From Prostheceraeus crozeri (taxonomy: Eukaryota > Platyhelminthes > Polycladida > Euryleptidae): a DNA stretch of 64,000 nt. Under the pieces are notes generated by a model. It searched no databases, was not told the DNA's origin, and was given only the letters and a program-made list of their open reading frames with translations. Below, piece by piece: positions 11,720 to 23,900 of this stretch (position 1 is its first letter; every line of letters starts with the position of its first letter). A program made the position numbers and the translations under genes. The stretch lies in NCBI GenBank assembly GCA_907163375.1, contig CAJQUW010006321.1, positions 1-64,000 on the forward strand, read 5' to 3'.

Positions 11720-11866
11720 CACACACAGACGCCGAGCACAGCGTTCATACACCACACACAGACGCCGTAGCAAAGCGCTCATGCATCACACACAGACGCC
11801 GAGCACAGCGTTCATGCACCACACACAGACGCCGAAACAGAGCGCTCATACATCACAAACAGATGC
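11720..11866 (+). repeat. Minisatellite, four units of alternating 33 and 34 bp
   Basis: Units begin CACACACAGACGCCG at 11720, 11753, 11787 and 11820, with a partial fifth unit (CACAAACAGATGC) at 11854. Units 1 and 3 share GAGCACAGCGTTCAT, while units 2 and 4 share AGCGCTCAT. The array therefore grew by duplicating a ~67-bp dimer. Confidence 0.85.
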
Positions 11867-11949
11867 AGTGGCGGCGGGCGAGAAATCAATCAGTGGCACT
11901 TACTGAATAAAATTGGCGGGCGAAAAGTCATGTTGTGCCGGATCAAGAA

Positions 11950-12620
11950 TCCGGCGGTGTCAAATCGAGCGGGCTGGCCATTCTATCGGACCATGTCGAC
12001 AAGTCCATTTGCCTGCAAGGTGAAGAGTAGTCCAACCATTCTCGCACCATTCCGCTGGAATGCGGTGTCGCCCCATCTTGCTGGAAACAGCACTATATTG
12101 CTGATGTTGAACTCTTGGACAAAACAAAGTCTGCAACATTTTCAGGTAAGACTCGCCAGTAACATTGTCCTCAAAAAGTAGTGCCCAATTATCCCGCGAG
12201 AATGGCAACCCAGAAAGCTACACCCGGTAAATTCGCAGCTTTGTCAACGTTACTATAACCTTAGGATTGCTAGAATCCCAATTAGCACAAATGTGGCGTT
12301 AAGCTTGAAACATGCTTCATCGGACTACCAAACGCAATCTAAAATTCTGCCATCAGCTTCTACCATATTCAAAAACAACTCGGAGAATTCAATTCTTTTG
12401 CCCGAGTCATTATCATGCAGTGATTGCAAAATATATTGAATTGTGTCTTCTTTAAGCAGCACTTTAATCAAATCACAGCAACCGTAAAAAGTCTGTATAA
12501 GACTGCTTCGAGGTTCTCTTGTCAAAGAGAGCATTCATTGACGAGAAAGAAAGCATTCACTCATCATTATAACGAGTGCGTAAATGTGAGAAGAAGCATG
12601 CTGTGAACATAGAAATAGAT
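11950..12620 (-). pseudogene. Tc1/mariner-type (IS630 superfamily) transposase remnant
   Basis: On the minus strand, a first block near 12534-12325 ends SGKRIEFSELFLNMVEADGR and ILDCVW, just before where the catalytic DEA motif of mariner transposases is expected. A second block at 12208-11960 has WALLFEDNVTGESYLKMLQ and ends RHGPIEWPARS. These correspond to the LFFEGxVTGxxYLxML and RRGPIEWPxRSPDL motifs of this family. The blocks are in different frames, and the PDLxPLDF motif after the second is lost. No terminal inverted repeats were located. This is a dead fragment. Confidence 0.65.
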
Positions 12621-12736
12621 TATCTGAAGTTGACTAGAATGGAAATTGACTCAAGGTCACGGCACAACCGGAGGAACTAAGTTGGGGCATGAAGAGCCAA
12701 TGAAAAGCTTAGAATTGCACATGTGACCGATTCTAA

Positions 12737-12846
12737 CCCAATAATGCAGCCGTTGACAAGTGTATCTAAGTGAAAATGCGTGCGATTTTTGTGCCACTAT
12801 TGTGTATTGCATGAAGCTTTACTTCCATTCTAGAGGTTTTATTGTT
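12737..12846 (-). repeat. Dispersed repeat R2, copy 2 (inverted)
   Basis: Reverse complement of the repeat at 5425-5515, very similar over about 95 bp. The two copies diverge abruptly at both ends, which fits insertion of a short mobile unit, but I could not identify a target duplication. Confidence 0.65.
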
Positions 12847-13140
12847 ATCAATTTCTATGGCTGTGAATGATATGCATGCTATCAGTACCAAAGTGATACT
12901 GTGCATGGAAATATTCTTCATGAATAATATAGGAAAGTAGACACTTCACGGCGTCAACATCACACACAAGATTTCGAAAGATGTCCGGACGATGCTGTTT
13001 TGCACGCTACATGTGGGCTACATGTGACGCTCTAGCAGGTCCAACAATCTTGAGTATGCAGGTCAGCAATATTCAACTTGAACCCCATTCAAATTGTGTT
13101 TAATTCCTAAGTAGGTCTTCTGCCAATAATTAGCCTACTA

Positions 13141-13505
13141 CCTGACTGGAATCTTTACATCAAGCGCGCCGGATTGTGCGCCGGCACCAAATTCTATTTA
13201 TAGATTCTACTCAATAAAAATCCGCATGATGAGTTTAATGCACGCCGTAACCGAACACAGTAATTTAACTTGAACGAGTACGTTTTCATCCTTTCATTCG
13301 CAATATTTTTTGCGTTATATTTGCACGAACGAATAGTATCCTAAAATGTACTTCATCAAAGGACAAAGCGCGCCGGGAAGTGCGCTATTTATAGAAATTC
13401 CAGGATATGTTCTATATCTATTCGTGATATGTTCTATTTTTTAAAAATATCGCTTATCGAGCGCGCCGGATTAATCCAGCAAAACATGTAAAGATTCCAG
13501 TCGGG
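13141..13505. mobile_element. 365-bp MITE with GCCTACTA target duplication
   Basis: The terminal inverted repeats CCTGACTGGAATCTTTACAT and CCCGACTGGAATCTTTACAT match at 19 of 20 bases. Perfect 8-bp duplications GCCTACTA flank it at 13133-13140 and 13506-13513. The interior repeats GCGCGCC words near 13165, 13370 and 13460. An 8-bp duplication fits hAT, Merlin or P groups; the terminus does not settle which. No coding content. Confidence 0.85.
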
Positions 13506-13513
13506 GCCTACTA

Positions 13514-14921
13514 GGATATCAGTGTGCAACAAATGTGGCATGTTCAAATAAACGCAATCCGTGAAACAGCATGAATGTATCTTGCAGCATATTAATGTTT
13601 GCAGACAAGTTTCACAATGTCAAAAAAAAGATTGGCTTACTTTCCTTCTACCCCCTTGCGCTCGAGTATGATCAAGAAGTGAATTATGTTCATTCAAGAA
13701 GTGAAATAAGTCCGAAAACCATTGAGCGATGCTAATTTTTTTTCGCTGAAATATTTGACTTGCAATCTTATGGTAGATCAACAGACATTGAATATATCAG
13801 CTGATTAAAAATTGATGAATGCATATTAAAAAAAACAGGCCATTTGCTTATTTTCTCATGCATCGTGAGTAGCTTGCGTAAATTAATACTATGGTGGCCA
13901 TTACACGACTGACGCGGCAGAATTTTTATATCGCTGCTTGCATCGGCTGAGCCTTCAACGCTGATCGCCTCATAAATAAGCAAAAAGACTTAAATTATTT
14001 ACGGTACATAAAGCAACAAAACAAGAGTCCACCACCAGTGACGAAATTTATTATATAGGTTCTTACACTGTTCTTAAATCGCTAAAAAAATTAACGAAAG
14101 TGCTTCACTTAAAAAAAATCAACCTATTTTGACACATATCTGAAAAATGAGGAGTGGTTATGTCGCGAGATAATAGTTGCCAATGGCTCAACCCGTGGCA
14201 ATTATCCCTGCCAATAAATTGATTCATATTTGTTTTTTGCAGACGATTCACTATTTAGAATTCCACGAAATTCCGAAATGTCGAATAGAACTATAATGCA
14301 TTCTGATAATCATTCATGTATAATAACAAAGTACCATATTAAACTATCTCAGTTCAATTTGTTGAAATAAAAACATTAAATAAATAACAGTGCGGACAGC
14401 AAATGTTTCAGAAAACCTATAAAATTCGAAAGACAAGGACAATCTCGTGATGAATTAGATAGCATCCAACTCTCGAAACAGGCATGCAAGTTCAATAAAA
14501 ATGTATTGTCTGAAATTTTTTGTAAAATTCATTCAATTTCTAAAGAGTTAAGTTTTTTGTGTCAAATTTTGATGATAAAAGATTTTTTGCACATTTTCTC
14601 TGTTTCAGCCTGTCAAGAATTTGACAGGCATTTAACAAAGTGGTGCAAAATTGTCTCGGATGCGAAACAAAATCTTCTTGGATGCTCTACTTTGCATATG
14701 GCATGCTGAAACTTGAGAAATCACAGCTGATCACAACGAATAAATATCGTCATACAGTATGACTATCAGATAGTTTTTTGTTTTACTACTATGTTAATAA
14801 ATCGACATTATTGAACGGATTTATAAAATATATTTTGCGCTATCACGATACGTGTCAACACGCGCTCCGTCGAAGTATTATTGCTAGCATTTCGCTCTAT
14901 CATATATAGCACAAGAGCGAG
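13514..14921. other. Upstream region of ANP32, no feature resolved
   Basis: AT-rich sequence between the 365-bp MITE and the ANP32 start codon. The promoter and 5' untranslated region of ANP32 should lie at its 3' end. I see no convincing TATA box at a workable distance. The last 60 bases are relatively CpG-rich (ACACGCGCTCCGTCG near 14858). ORFs at 13768-13983 and 14506-14709 look like chance. Confidence 0.4.
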
Positions 14922-14978
14922 ATGATTACTCTGGAAAAGAGGATTCATTTAGAAAGGCGAAATAGACCTGCTGGAGAA
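14922..14978 (+). CDS. ANP32 coding exon 1
   Basis: This 19-codon exon starts ATGATTACTCTGGAAAAGAG and ends at a consensus donor GTAAGT in phase 0. It is too short for a simple ORF scan. Identification rests on KRIHLERRNR, the counterpart of RRIHLELRNR in vertebrate ANP32A, and on exact phase fit with exon 2. Confidence 0.9.
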
Positions 14979-17900
14979 GTAAGTATAGTCAGATTTCTTT
15001 TTAAATGGTCATATCTGAATTCGAAAATCGCAGAAAAATTTGTCAGTTGTAATTTACGGTAGGAGTAGTCGCGAAAAGATCTCTTACTCAGAATTGTGAA
15101 ACTGATGAATCTATTCTGTGATCTTGCTTACTTTCGTGGCTACTATGAATTTAGAGCAGAACCTGTTTGATGTGTTGCGCAGTATTCCATGCCACGACAG
15201 AGTGCCAAGTGCATGTCTGTCCTTATTTCTATTTATATTAAGTATCTGCATGTCTTCACAGCCTTCATTAAGTTACCTCAACTGAGGCGAGAGCTTCGTG
15301 GTTGTCTTTGTTATAGTAGAGGCAAACTGCATAGAATTGCGCTTCAACCCGCCACAAATTGCTTTAGTTTTTAGAGTGGACTCATCTTTGAGAGAAAAAT
15401 CTTTTGGGTGCGAGCACGGTAGCCCGCACCCTTCAAGACATACAAATCATTAGAACCCAGAAATTGGTATAGTTAGGCCTGTTGGTTTATTTTACTGGTA
15501 TTTGTAAAATTGAGCTGTTTCTGGTAGATGTTTAAGTAGTCTAGATGATGCGGTAATTGACTGACATGCGAAGTTGAACTGAATGCTGCTATCATGTAAT
15601 CCTCGTCATTGGGGGTGACATGGCAGCTTCTGAGCTTCATTTGAAATTCAAAGTAGAAGTTCAAGAACTCTTTTATTATTTTCCCCAATATAAAAAAGTT
15701 AATGTCTTGTAGATCAATAAATGAAACAGTTAACGTGCTTTTTTCATTTTTCGGACACGATGGATGATCAACAAATGCTGCCATGTGGGATTGACCCCAT
15801 GCGGACCAGAATGGTAGTAGAAAGTTTGATGATGTCTCGCCCTATTCTTAAAACCAGCTTCACAAAAGCCCCGATTTTGGATCAGCGCATTAGTGAGCAA
15901 AATGTTTACCAACAGACTAGATTGATTGTTTTATAGAATTGGCCTACATGATTTACTTAGCGCAACATATTGGTCGGGTGATTCTGACGTATTACTCAAT
16001 ATCTTTATCTCGAAGGTGTTAGTTGTTACATAGTTGATAGTCTTACACGGGAGGTTGTTCATGAGGATGAGAAAAAAATACGGCGCTCACTATAGTATGG
16101 TAACGGCTTTCATAAAATCGAATAGCTTAAAGTATTTACACGGCAAACGTTTCGCGACTCAGTCGCTGCCTCAATGCACTAATAAAGAACGAGTTTCCAC
16201 CTTCTTTTTAGTGCACTGAGGCAGCGACTGCGTCGCGAAACGTTTGCCGCGTCAATAATTTTAGCTATTCGATTTCATTAAGGCCTTTACTAAAGGGAGT
16301 GCCGCATATTTTCTCATCCTCATCTTATATATATATATAAATATATATCAAATAGTATAATAACAATCATCTATATAATGTATGATTATATTCTTTACCC
16401 AGGCGAACTGGCGCTCATTATGAAGGCCTAGCCAATTTTTTTCCAGAAATTTTGTTTTCCATGTTGTAGGTCTACAAGGCGATTTTCAGGACATGAAAGT
16501 TATTTTCTTATGATAAGTTAATGTGAAGACACTAAATAAGTAGTTCCGTTATGTATCAGATCGATTGTAGGGGAACGCCGTAGTGATGAGGCAGCATTTC
16601 CCCTGTGGAGAGCTCAGGCGTTGAAACAAATGGTGGGTGAAGGCAGATGTATCGCTTCCAGCTCGAAGGGCAGATTGATGAACCAGCTGATGAAGGAATT
16701 CTTTAGTTGTCTCCCATCCTCCAATTCCCTGCAATCGGATCCGAAGCTTTCTGTCTTTTGCGACAGTTAGAAGATGGCCATGAGAATGGGTCGCATCGCT
16801 TAGCGTCAGTTTCCGGAGAGAAAGAAGTCACGGTGTCGACGTCGTCGATCATTGTTGGTAGTTCATGAGGAGGGGAAATGCACGTATAGGCCTACGATTG
16901 CATCCGACACAGGAGAGCGGGTGAAAAGGTTGAGACCATTTGAAATCTGACATAATTGGTGCCCAGAATGTAGTCAAGAGTGCGACGTTTTAGGTTGTCT
17001 GAGAGGCGAGAGTGTTGCTCATACCTGCGGGGAAGTGATGTTCTCAGAGTGAAAGCAAGCTTTGACAGCGCAAAGCAGGAGCGAAATAATGCAAATTCGG
17101 AGTGGGACTCGTTGATGTCTAGCAAGTTACAGAAGATGTCGCCGGTGAAACCGTTGACTCTCGTCGAAACCTAGTCGTATGAGAAGTCCGAAGAGCCAAT
17201 AGGGGCACCCAGTAGCCTGAATCTTGAGTTCCATTGCTGAGGGATACAGCTTGGGAGGGAGTCATGAGGAGCGGGAAGTTCTTATTGTCGATGAAGGCAC
17301 CACACCAATTGAGACTCTTAGAGCAACAAGGTTCTGAGCCGATTTGACGTCCGCCGTTCTCGATCAAAAGTGCGGCAGTTTCTTTTGGACCTTCTGAACG
17401 GAGTTACTTCAGGAACTCACTTATTGACCCGTTCGATAAATAGATTCAGTCTTCAGGTGAAGAGAATTGGGTCAAGAATCCTTTTTGGACACCTTTGGAA
17501 CTGTATATTAAAGATGAGCAAAGGGCAATTTCGAGTGCGCAACATAGCGGGATTCGACGTCGGCTGAAAGCTGTGGAAGATGTTGGCGGACTTCTTTGAG
17601 GAAAACTTCACGACTGATGCGGCTGAAAGCATTCTGAAAGAAATCCTCCAACAGCGTCTTTCTGGCTTAGATTGTGGAAGTTTCGAGGACGGAAGTGCGT
17701 GAAACAGTGCATCACACCTTGCGCGAGTTCAAAACTCCAATTTAGTGCAGCTGCAAAATTGAGATGAACATCTTGGAGGAGGACGCACATTTGGAAACCA
17801 GGCGACTAAGGACGTTTCCAATTAGGCGCTTTCCATTATCCTTGATCCCAGTGGAGAGATTGACTCCAAGTAAGTGGGGGGAATGGCCGGAGGGCAACGA

Positions 17901-20900
17901 TAGGAAATCAGGAGATAAGCCAGGGACGTGAGACAAAATAGGGTGGCATTCCCAATCCTGGGAACATTGAAGTTGATTAGAAGCGAGTGGATGATGGCTT
18001 GGACGCAGTGCCAGACCGGACAGAGTGCTCCGCATTCTTGACGCCTTAAACAGTGAAACACTGAGCATCCACTGTTGCGGGGGCTGGAGGGGTGCTGATT
18101 GAATGTTTCTCTTTCGTGATGGACACGGAATGTGTTGAGGCTATGCCGAGGGCTAGAGGACTTGGGCCGCCTTGCTGAATTGCCCCTCCTGTATGCGAGC
18201 CAGAGAACATTCTTTAGTATTTCAAAACCAAGGTTCATACAGGGTCCCTACCGGTCCTGGAAATCCTGGAAAAGTCCTGTAGAGTTCGAACAATGCTTGA
18301 AGGAACGCAAGCGAGATCAGGAAAGGGCTGAAACCACAGATGGATTCGTCTGTCGCGGTTTCTCTGTAGGTGACGCGATTCTATCTCAGCCATTGTATGT
18401 AATGGTAGCAAGATGTGGAGAGATTCGTCTTCCTTTGGCTTACTTGATTGGCCAAGCGCGCGCAATTCGTGAAGAAAAGTTCCAATAAGGCACACACGAG
18501 CTGTCGTTTTCACATTGAAGACTGATTACACTGTTCAACATTTTTTGTTTTTTTTGTCTGTTATGAAATGAATTTTCCTACTAATTCTGTGTCTGACGAT
18601 CACAATTCCGTTGACCGATTTTTTCCTAGAACCTACCTTTTTTTCTTTTTTCATTATTTAAGGAATTATGATTTTGAAAAAAAAACAAAAAACTGATTTT
18701 GGCTCTTTGTGCAGTCCCCCGCCCCGACATTTTCCCATGATTGATGTTTTGATGTTGAGTTGGGGATTGGGTCAGGTTGGTTAAAAGGTAGGGTAAAATC
18801 TAAAGACTAACCCTAAATAAAATACATTACAATCCAAATCCTTACCCAAACCATAGCACTAACCTAATTACATGGCGCACTTGAAAATGGTGTGGGGGCA
18901 GCAACCAATGTGTTTTCTTATAATAGAATAAGATCTTTTCCACTTTTCCTTGAATCCTTTCTATAGTAATTTTAGTCAATTGCCCTTTTCGATCAGTAGT
19001 TTTACCGCTTGCTATTCACTGTATTAAAATTAAAAAAAAACAAAACAAAAATATCAAACAAAACATTATTTGCTTACCATAATGACATCCTTTTTTACTT
19101 ACTGCTATCAACACAAACCAAAGGAGAGCAAAAAAGTCATAAAAAACCATTACCATGATGCAGCTAAAAGTCTTTCTTAACTTTTTCTTGTACGCGTCTC
19201 TGTGATTCTCTCTGCAAAGTCCAACAGTTTTCTCTCTGCAAAGCGACTCAACTTGTCTTGGTACGTTTGCAACATGTACTGATTCTTGTGGAATCTCTCT
19301 CCGTGTTCGTCGCTAAAATCCCCAAGGTTGCAGGAAAATAATCCTAAATCGAATGAAGGATGTGTAGGAAAAATAAGAACGAAGAATAGGATGCCGAACC
19401 AGCTGTTCGTAATTTGCTGCCTTAGTGTTGCCCAGTAAATGTTTACTGGGCTGCTTGAAGTTGCCCAATGCTTGGTTTTACAACACATTGACGGCTTTCC
19501 TTGCTTCTGTCCAACATCAACTGACGAATCTGTGTGTGTACAAAGATCAATCCTTTAACTTTGCCTCACTGATGCGTGAAAAATTTTTCTCTTAAATACG
19601 AACAACCGTCACTGAAAATTTCATGGCCTTCACAAAATTTTTCAGACCCCGAGTTGATGTGCAGGGCGGGAGCAGTATCCTTTGAGCCGAGTAACAAGTG
19701 GTTGTTTAGCGAACATTCTTATGACCAGATTTAGCTGGTCTTGTCGTAGCCAGTCTCGTTTGACATAGTCGTAGCTCTTGCCGACTATCCTCTCTCACAC
19801 AGAAATAGTGAGTACTTCGTGTATCCGCTCCACTCACAAGTTAGTAGCCCGATAACCTTCAATCACCACACATACCCACTGATGCTTTGAATATAACCTC
19901 TTTTGTAACACAAGGACAAGGATGGTGGTAGAATCTTTCATGTTGCACTGCATGTCTAACATGTGGTAGGAGCTTGTTCCCCTACAGAGCAGAACTGCCT
20001 TCAGAACTCAGCTTGGAGCTGTTCCCTAACAATCGCATTCATCTGACAAATGAGTCTACCCAGCACTTGGATCAAGAATCATGTCATGGCAGTAACCACG
20101 CCAAGCACTTGCGTCGAAGAAAGATGATAAGTTGCTCAGATGTGTCTAAATGATGATAATGATTGTGCCTGAGCAAGTAAAGTTCCACTGTTTCAGCGAG
20201 AATATGATTGTGCCTGCCTGTTGTTAGAGGACAGAGGTCACGAGTCGGTCCAACCAAGTACCCTGCGTATTAGCATGTGGTGTCGGTCGAATGAGTTGGA
20301 GTTCGTATTCCTCATTATGGTATGGCACGATCTGTGAATGAGCCACCGTTTCTGACTGCTCTGCTAGCATGCAATTCGTGGAGCGGATCGGAACAGGTAG
20401 ACTGACGTGTGAGCAATGGGTCGTAAAGCTGAATTCAAGTTAGGAAGATCGAAATTCTTCTTATTTCAGGAATGAATCACTGACATAGTCAAGCAGAAGT
20501 AGCATTCATCGTATGATCTTTGGTTTCTCTCCAAACCATCGGAATGGCAAACGGCATTGCTACGAGTGCCATGCAGCCACCCTCGCAATGTAACTGCGCA
20601 GCATACGGCCATGTTGTTGGAGAGTGCACTGCAGACACCTCGCAGCAATTTTCACTGAAAGTATTTCAGATATGGCTTCCTCTATCGTAGGAGAAAATTG
20701 CTTGTTCTCGACCTCCACTTCTATAATTTCTCGTCTCGAAACAGAAACTGTTCGTTGACCGTTTGCAGGGACGCGACATGTTGAATATAAATCATAAAAC
20801 TGTAAAATGGGATCGACTTGTGTCGTTAGAGGAGGCGACAGTTGCGACGAAAATATAAAACTGGTCCACCGTCTACGCAAGCCTAGTGTGCGCGTGCGTC

Positions 20901-23900
20901 TCAATTTTCTCGGGTGTGCTGTGTTCCTCATGTTAGCCTGCACGCAATCGCGGTGCGAACGTTCAGGCGCAAGTTACGTCTTCATCAGTGGTCGCGCAAT
21001 GAACAATGAGACGGACATAAAAAACATGATCATGTATAGAAAGAAAACAAGAGTTCAAGGACAAAAACTAAGTTCAAATTCGTGATCAGCGCACTTGATT
21101 TACCGAGAAACAATGTCTTTTAGCCAGAAAACAATTTTTATGTTGAACAGTGTTATCTGACAAGGGAACTTCGTGAATCTTTGACTGAATGTTTCCCCGT
21201 GATAAATTCATCATTTGAAATATCATTCACATCGTTCGACTCCTCACGATCTAACTTCGCTGACTATATTCAATGCGGTGTCAATGATTGAGCTCGTCAG
21301 AATTCACGCTTGAATTTGACCCTTCATTACATTGAATGCCCCTCGAGACTAATTCTAGTTCTAGCCAAGTCATCCCAGTCGAGTTTCCCCTACCTGCCTG
21401 AGCTATGCTTGCGAGATCCCACGTCTTTTTGTTGGCACCATACTGCTTTCAAAATAAATTGCTGTTCTTGAAGTTGTGCATGAAATTCTGGACAAAATTA
21501 ACACGTTCTGACAATAAGGTGACATCAAAAAGAGTTGTTGATGTAAAGCTTCCCAGATAGAGGACAACAGAATTATGGTTTATGCTTCTGCTCTCCCTCT
21601 CATGCTGAATCCATGATATCTCGAAATGCAGATTCATTTGCGATGAAAGTGTCCAGCGTGTAGCATGTGAAATGCCACGCGTTATTGAACTTGAACAGCT
21701 CATAGTTTAAGAGATGACAATGTAGATTTGTAAGACAAGTAGGATTTTTTAGATCATATTTGGTTGTATGTCAAGCTTTTTTGGGTCATATTGTGGTTGT
21801 ATTTTAACCTTTTTTAGGTCATATCTTTTCGATTTTTGGGTCATAAAAATCGCCCTATTTATCACTAGTTTTTAAGAATTTATCCTTCATGCATGCAACC
21901 AATGATGCACACCTCGCTCTCGACATTCAATGCATCAGGTCGGCCCTATATTTTCAAAGCACATTTTCGGCAGCACTTGTTGTTTGATTCATTTTTGACT
22001 TGAAGAACAATGCCTAAATTGTCTGACAAAGCATAGAAGGCAAAATATTTAGGGGCAAATCCATGAAGTATGACCACTTTGTAAATTTATGAGATTGAAT
22101 TAGCTATTAGGGATTTAGTTTTTTATTAATAGCCTATTAGCTATTATGGAAAAATAGGGATTGATAAAGCTATAAGCATATCTCTACAGTATATGGATTT
22201 AGTTGATACAGCAGAAAATAGATAAATTATATAATAACTGCAATCTTCATTATGGTAAGAGTGTTCACTATTTCATTTCAATTTGTAATAATTTCATCGA
22301 ATATCTCTGACATTGCATGCATTGTTTAACGATTTTGTCATCATTTCTATTCTATCGAAATAGTTGATGCAGCTCTTACTCCTAGTGGAGAGTGCAATTA
22401 AATCTGGCTGATGGCCCTTCCTGAAGACTATCTGCAGTATTTAAATAGATCGATTTGTTTTTTCAAATTTATTGTAATACGAAAAGTTTCAGTTCATGCG
22501 AGGATTGGCATAATACCATGGATGGTTTTCGGATCTAATCGGGTCGGGTCGGATTCTGTTATTTACTGATCCGGCTCGGGTAAAATTTCTGGACCCAGCA
22601 CGACCTCGGGTTCAGGTCGGGTTTCAAAATTAATGAAACCTGACGCTCTTTATGGCAGATGTAGTCAGCTCACTTACAAACTGATAATTAGCATTCATTC
22701 ATAACATTTGAGATACAAGTTGCAAACATACAGATCGTTGAAATCGATATAGTACTAGTCGTACCAGTAAGACAGAGCTTTCTTGCCACATGTACTAATT
22801 TTCCGAGATTTTCCTTTCACCTTCATACCAGAAAGTAATCATCAATTTCATTTACTAATTTGGGTAATCCTCATTGAGAGAATCAATCTCATTCATTAAA
22901 GCTCAATCCAGTTGATTGACGTCTTCCCAAAAGTGCTGAAAACATTTTCGCCTGTCGGCACCGTGTACTCAGCATGCATGCATAGAAGAGATTTTATACG
23001 TTTATAATCTTATTATTATTTTAAATTTGTATTTGAATTTCTGTAAGCTCTCTTACTATCTCTTGTTAGTAATCTTCTTATTATTTTAGATATTGGAGCT
23101 GAATCTTGATAACTCGAAAGCTACTGAAATCGAAGGACTGACCGATGAATTCAGTAAATTGGAAAATCTTAGTCTCATTAATGTGGGATTGCAAACTCTG
23201 CGTGGATTGCCAACGCTCCCTTCTTTAAAACGATTGGAATTGAGTGATAACAGGATTAATGGTGGCTTGCAAGTTCTCGTTGATAATTGCCCTAATCTGG
23301 AGTCATTAACATTATCTGGAAATAAAATTCGAGATATCGAAGCCTTGAAGCCATTATCAAAACTTACTAAACTGCGGATACTGGATTTGTATACGTGCGA
23401 AATTTGCTCACACCTTGAAGATTATCGCAATAAAGTTTTTGAACTATTGCCTCAACTGAGTTATTTAGATGGATTTGATCGTGACAACCATGAACTGCCT
23501 GAAGAGAGTGATGATGAAGAGGAGGAAGAGGAAGACGATGTAGAAGATGATGATGATGCAGATTTTGACGATGAAGATGAAGAAGATGAGGAGGCAGTCG
23601 GTGCATCCGGCGATGTTGTATTGGAAGACGATGAAGATGGTGAAGGTAAGTCCATTTCCCATCTATTTCGGCTACCACCATATTTTTAGGTTGGGAAAAG
23701 CAGTTTCACCCTAAACAAATTACAAACTGAGCAATTCCATTCGTAATAAAGTTACATCGCACGCATTTACAAAATTTCAATTAACATTTTTGTAGTAGAT
23801 GTTGCCAGGTAGGTATCGATCTGTTGGACAAGATGTCTATCAGATTCCCTGAAATTAATTTTTGCATGCTTTATTTGCTTTGCTATTCTTCCTTTGCGAC

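Larger units (their letters stand above)
18529..21152 (-). mobile_element. CACTA/Chapaev3-like (CMC superfamily) element, 2.62 kb
   Basis: The ends are CACTGTTCAACAT and its reverse complement (ATGTTGAACAGTG). The 3-bp duplication TTA flanks it at 18526-18528 and 21153-21155. CACTG termini with a 3-bp duplication are the hallmark of the CMC superfamily. Inside, a minus-strand stretch at 19488-19177 carries LGDFSDEHGERFHK. That resembles the C-terminal motif holding the last catalytic glutamate in this superfamily. The core of the transposase is not readable as one frame. A copy of the host repeat without the insertion exists near 54400. Confidence 0.75.
14979..23089 (+). other. ANP32 intron 1, 8.1 kb
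   Basis: GT-AG intron (GTAAGT to TTTTAG). It contains the fold-back MITE at 16061-16323, a LINE-type remnant at ~16549-18240, an older repeat R1 split by a CACTA-type element at 18529-21152, a short minisatellite at 21745-21848 and a GGGTCGG cluster at 22530-22626. No further exon with paired splice sites was recognised in it. Confidence 0.8.

Noticed and set aside
14901-14910. CATATATAGC as a TATA box for ANP32
   Set aside because: It lies only 12-20 bases before the start codon, too close for a TATA box feeding a transcript that contains the ATG.
18132-18488. Plus-strand 118-codon frame with YRSWKSWKSP
   Set aside because: It spans the LINE-type remnant and repeat R1. The SWKSWK words come from a common TCCTGGAAA simple motif, not from a protein family.
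23461-23681. Minus-strand Ser- or His/Leu-rich frames opposite ANP32
   Set aside because: They are the antisense reading of the Asp/Glu codon repeats of the ANP32 tail; composition explains them fully.
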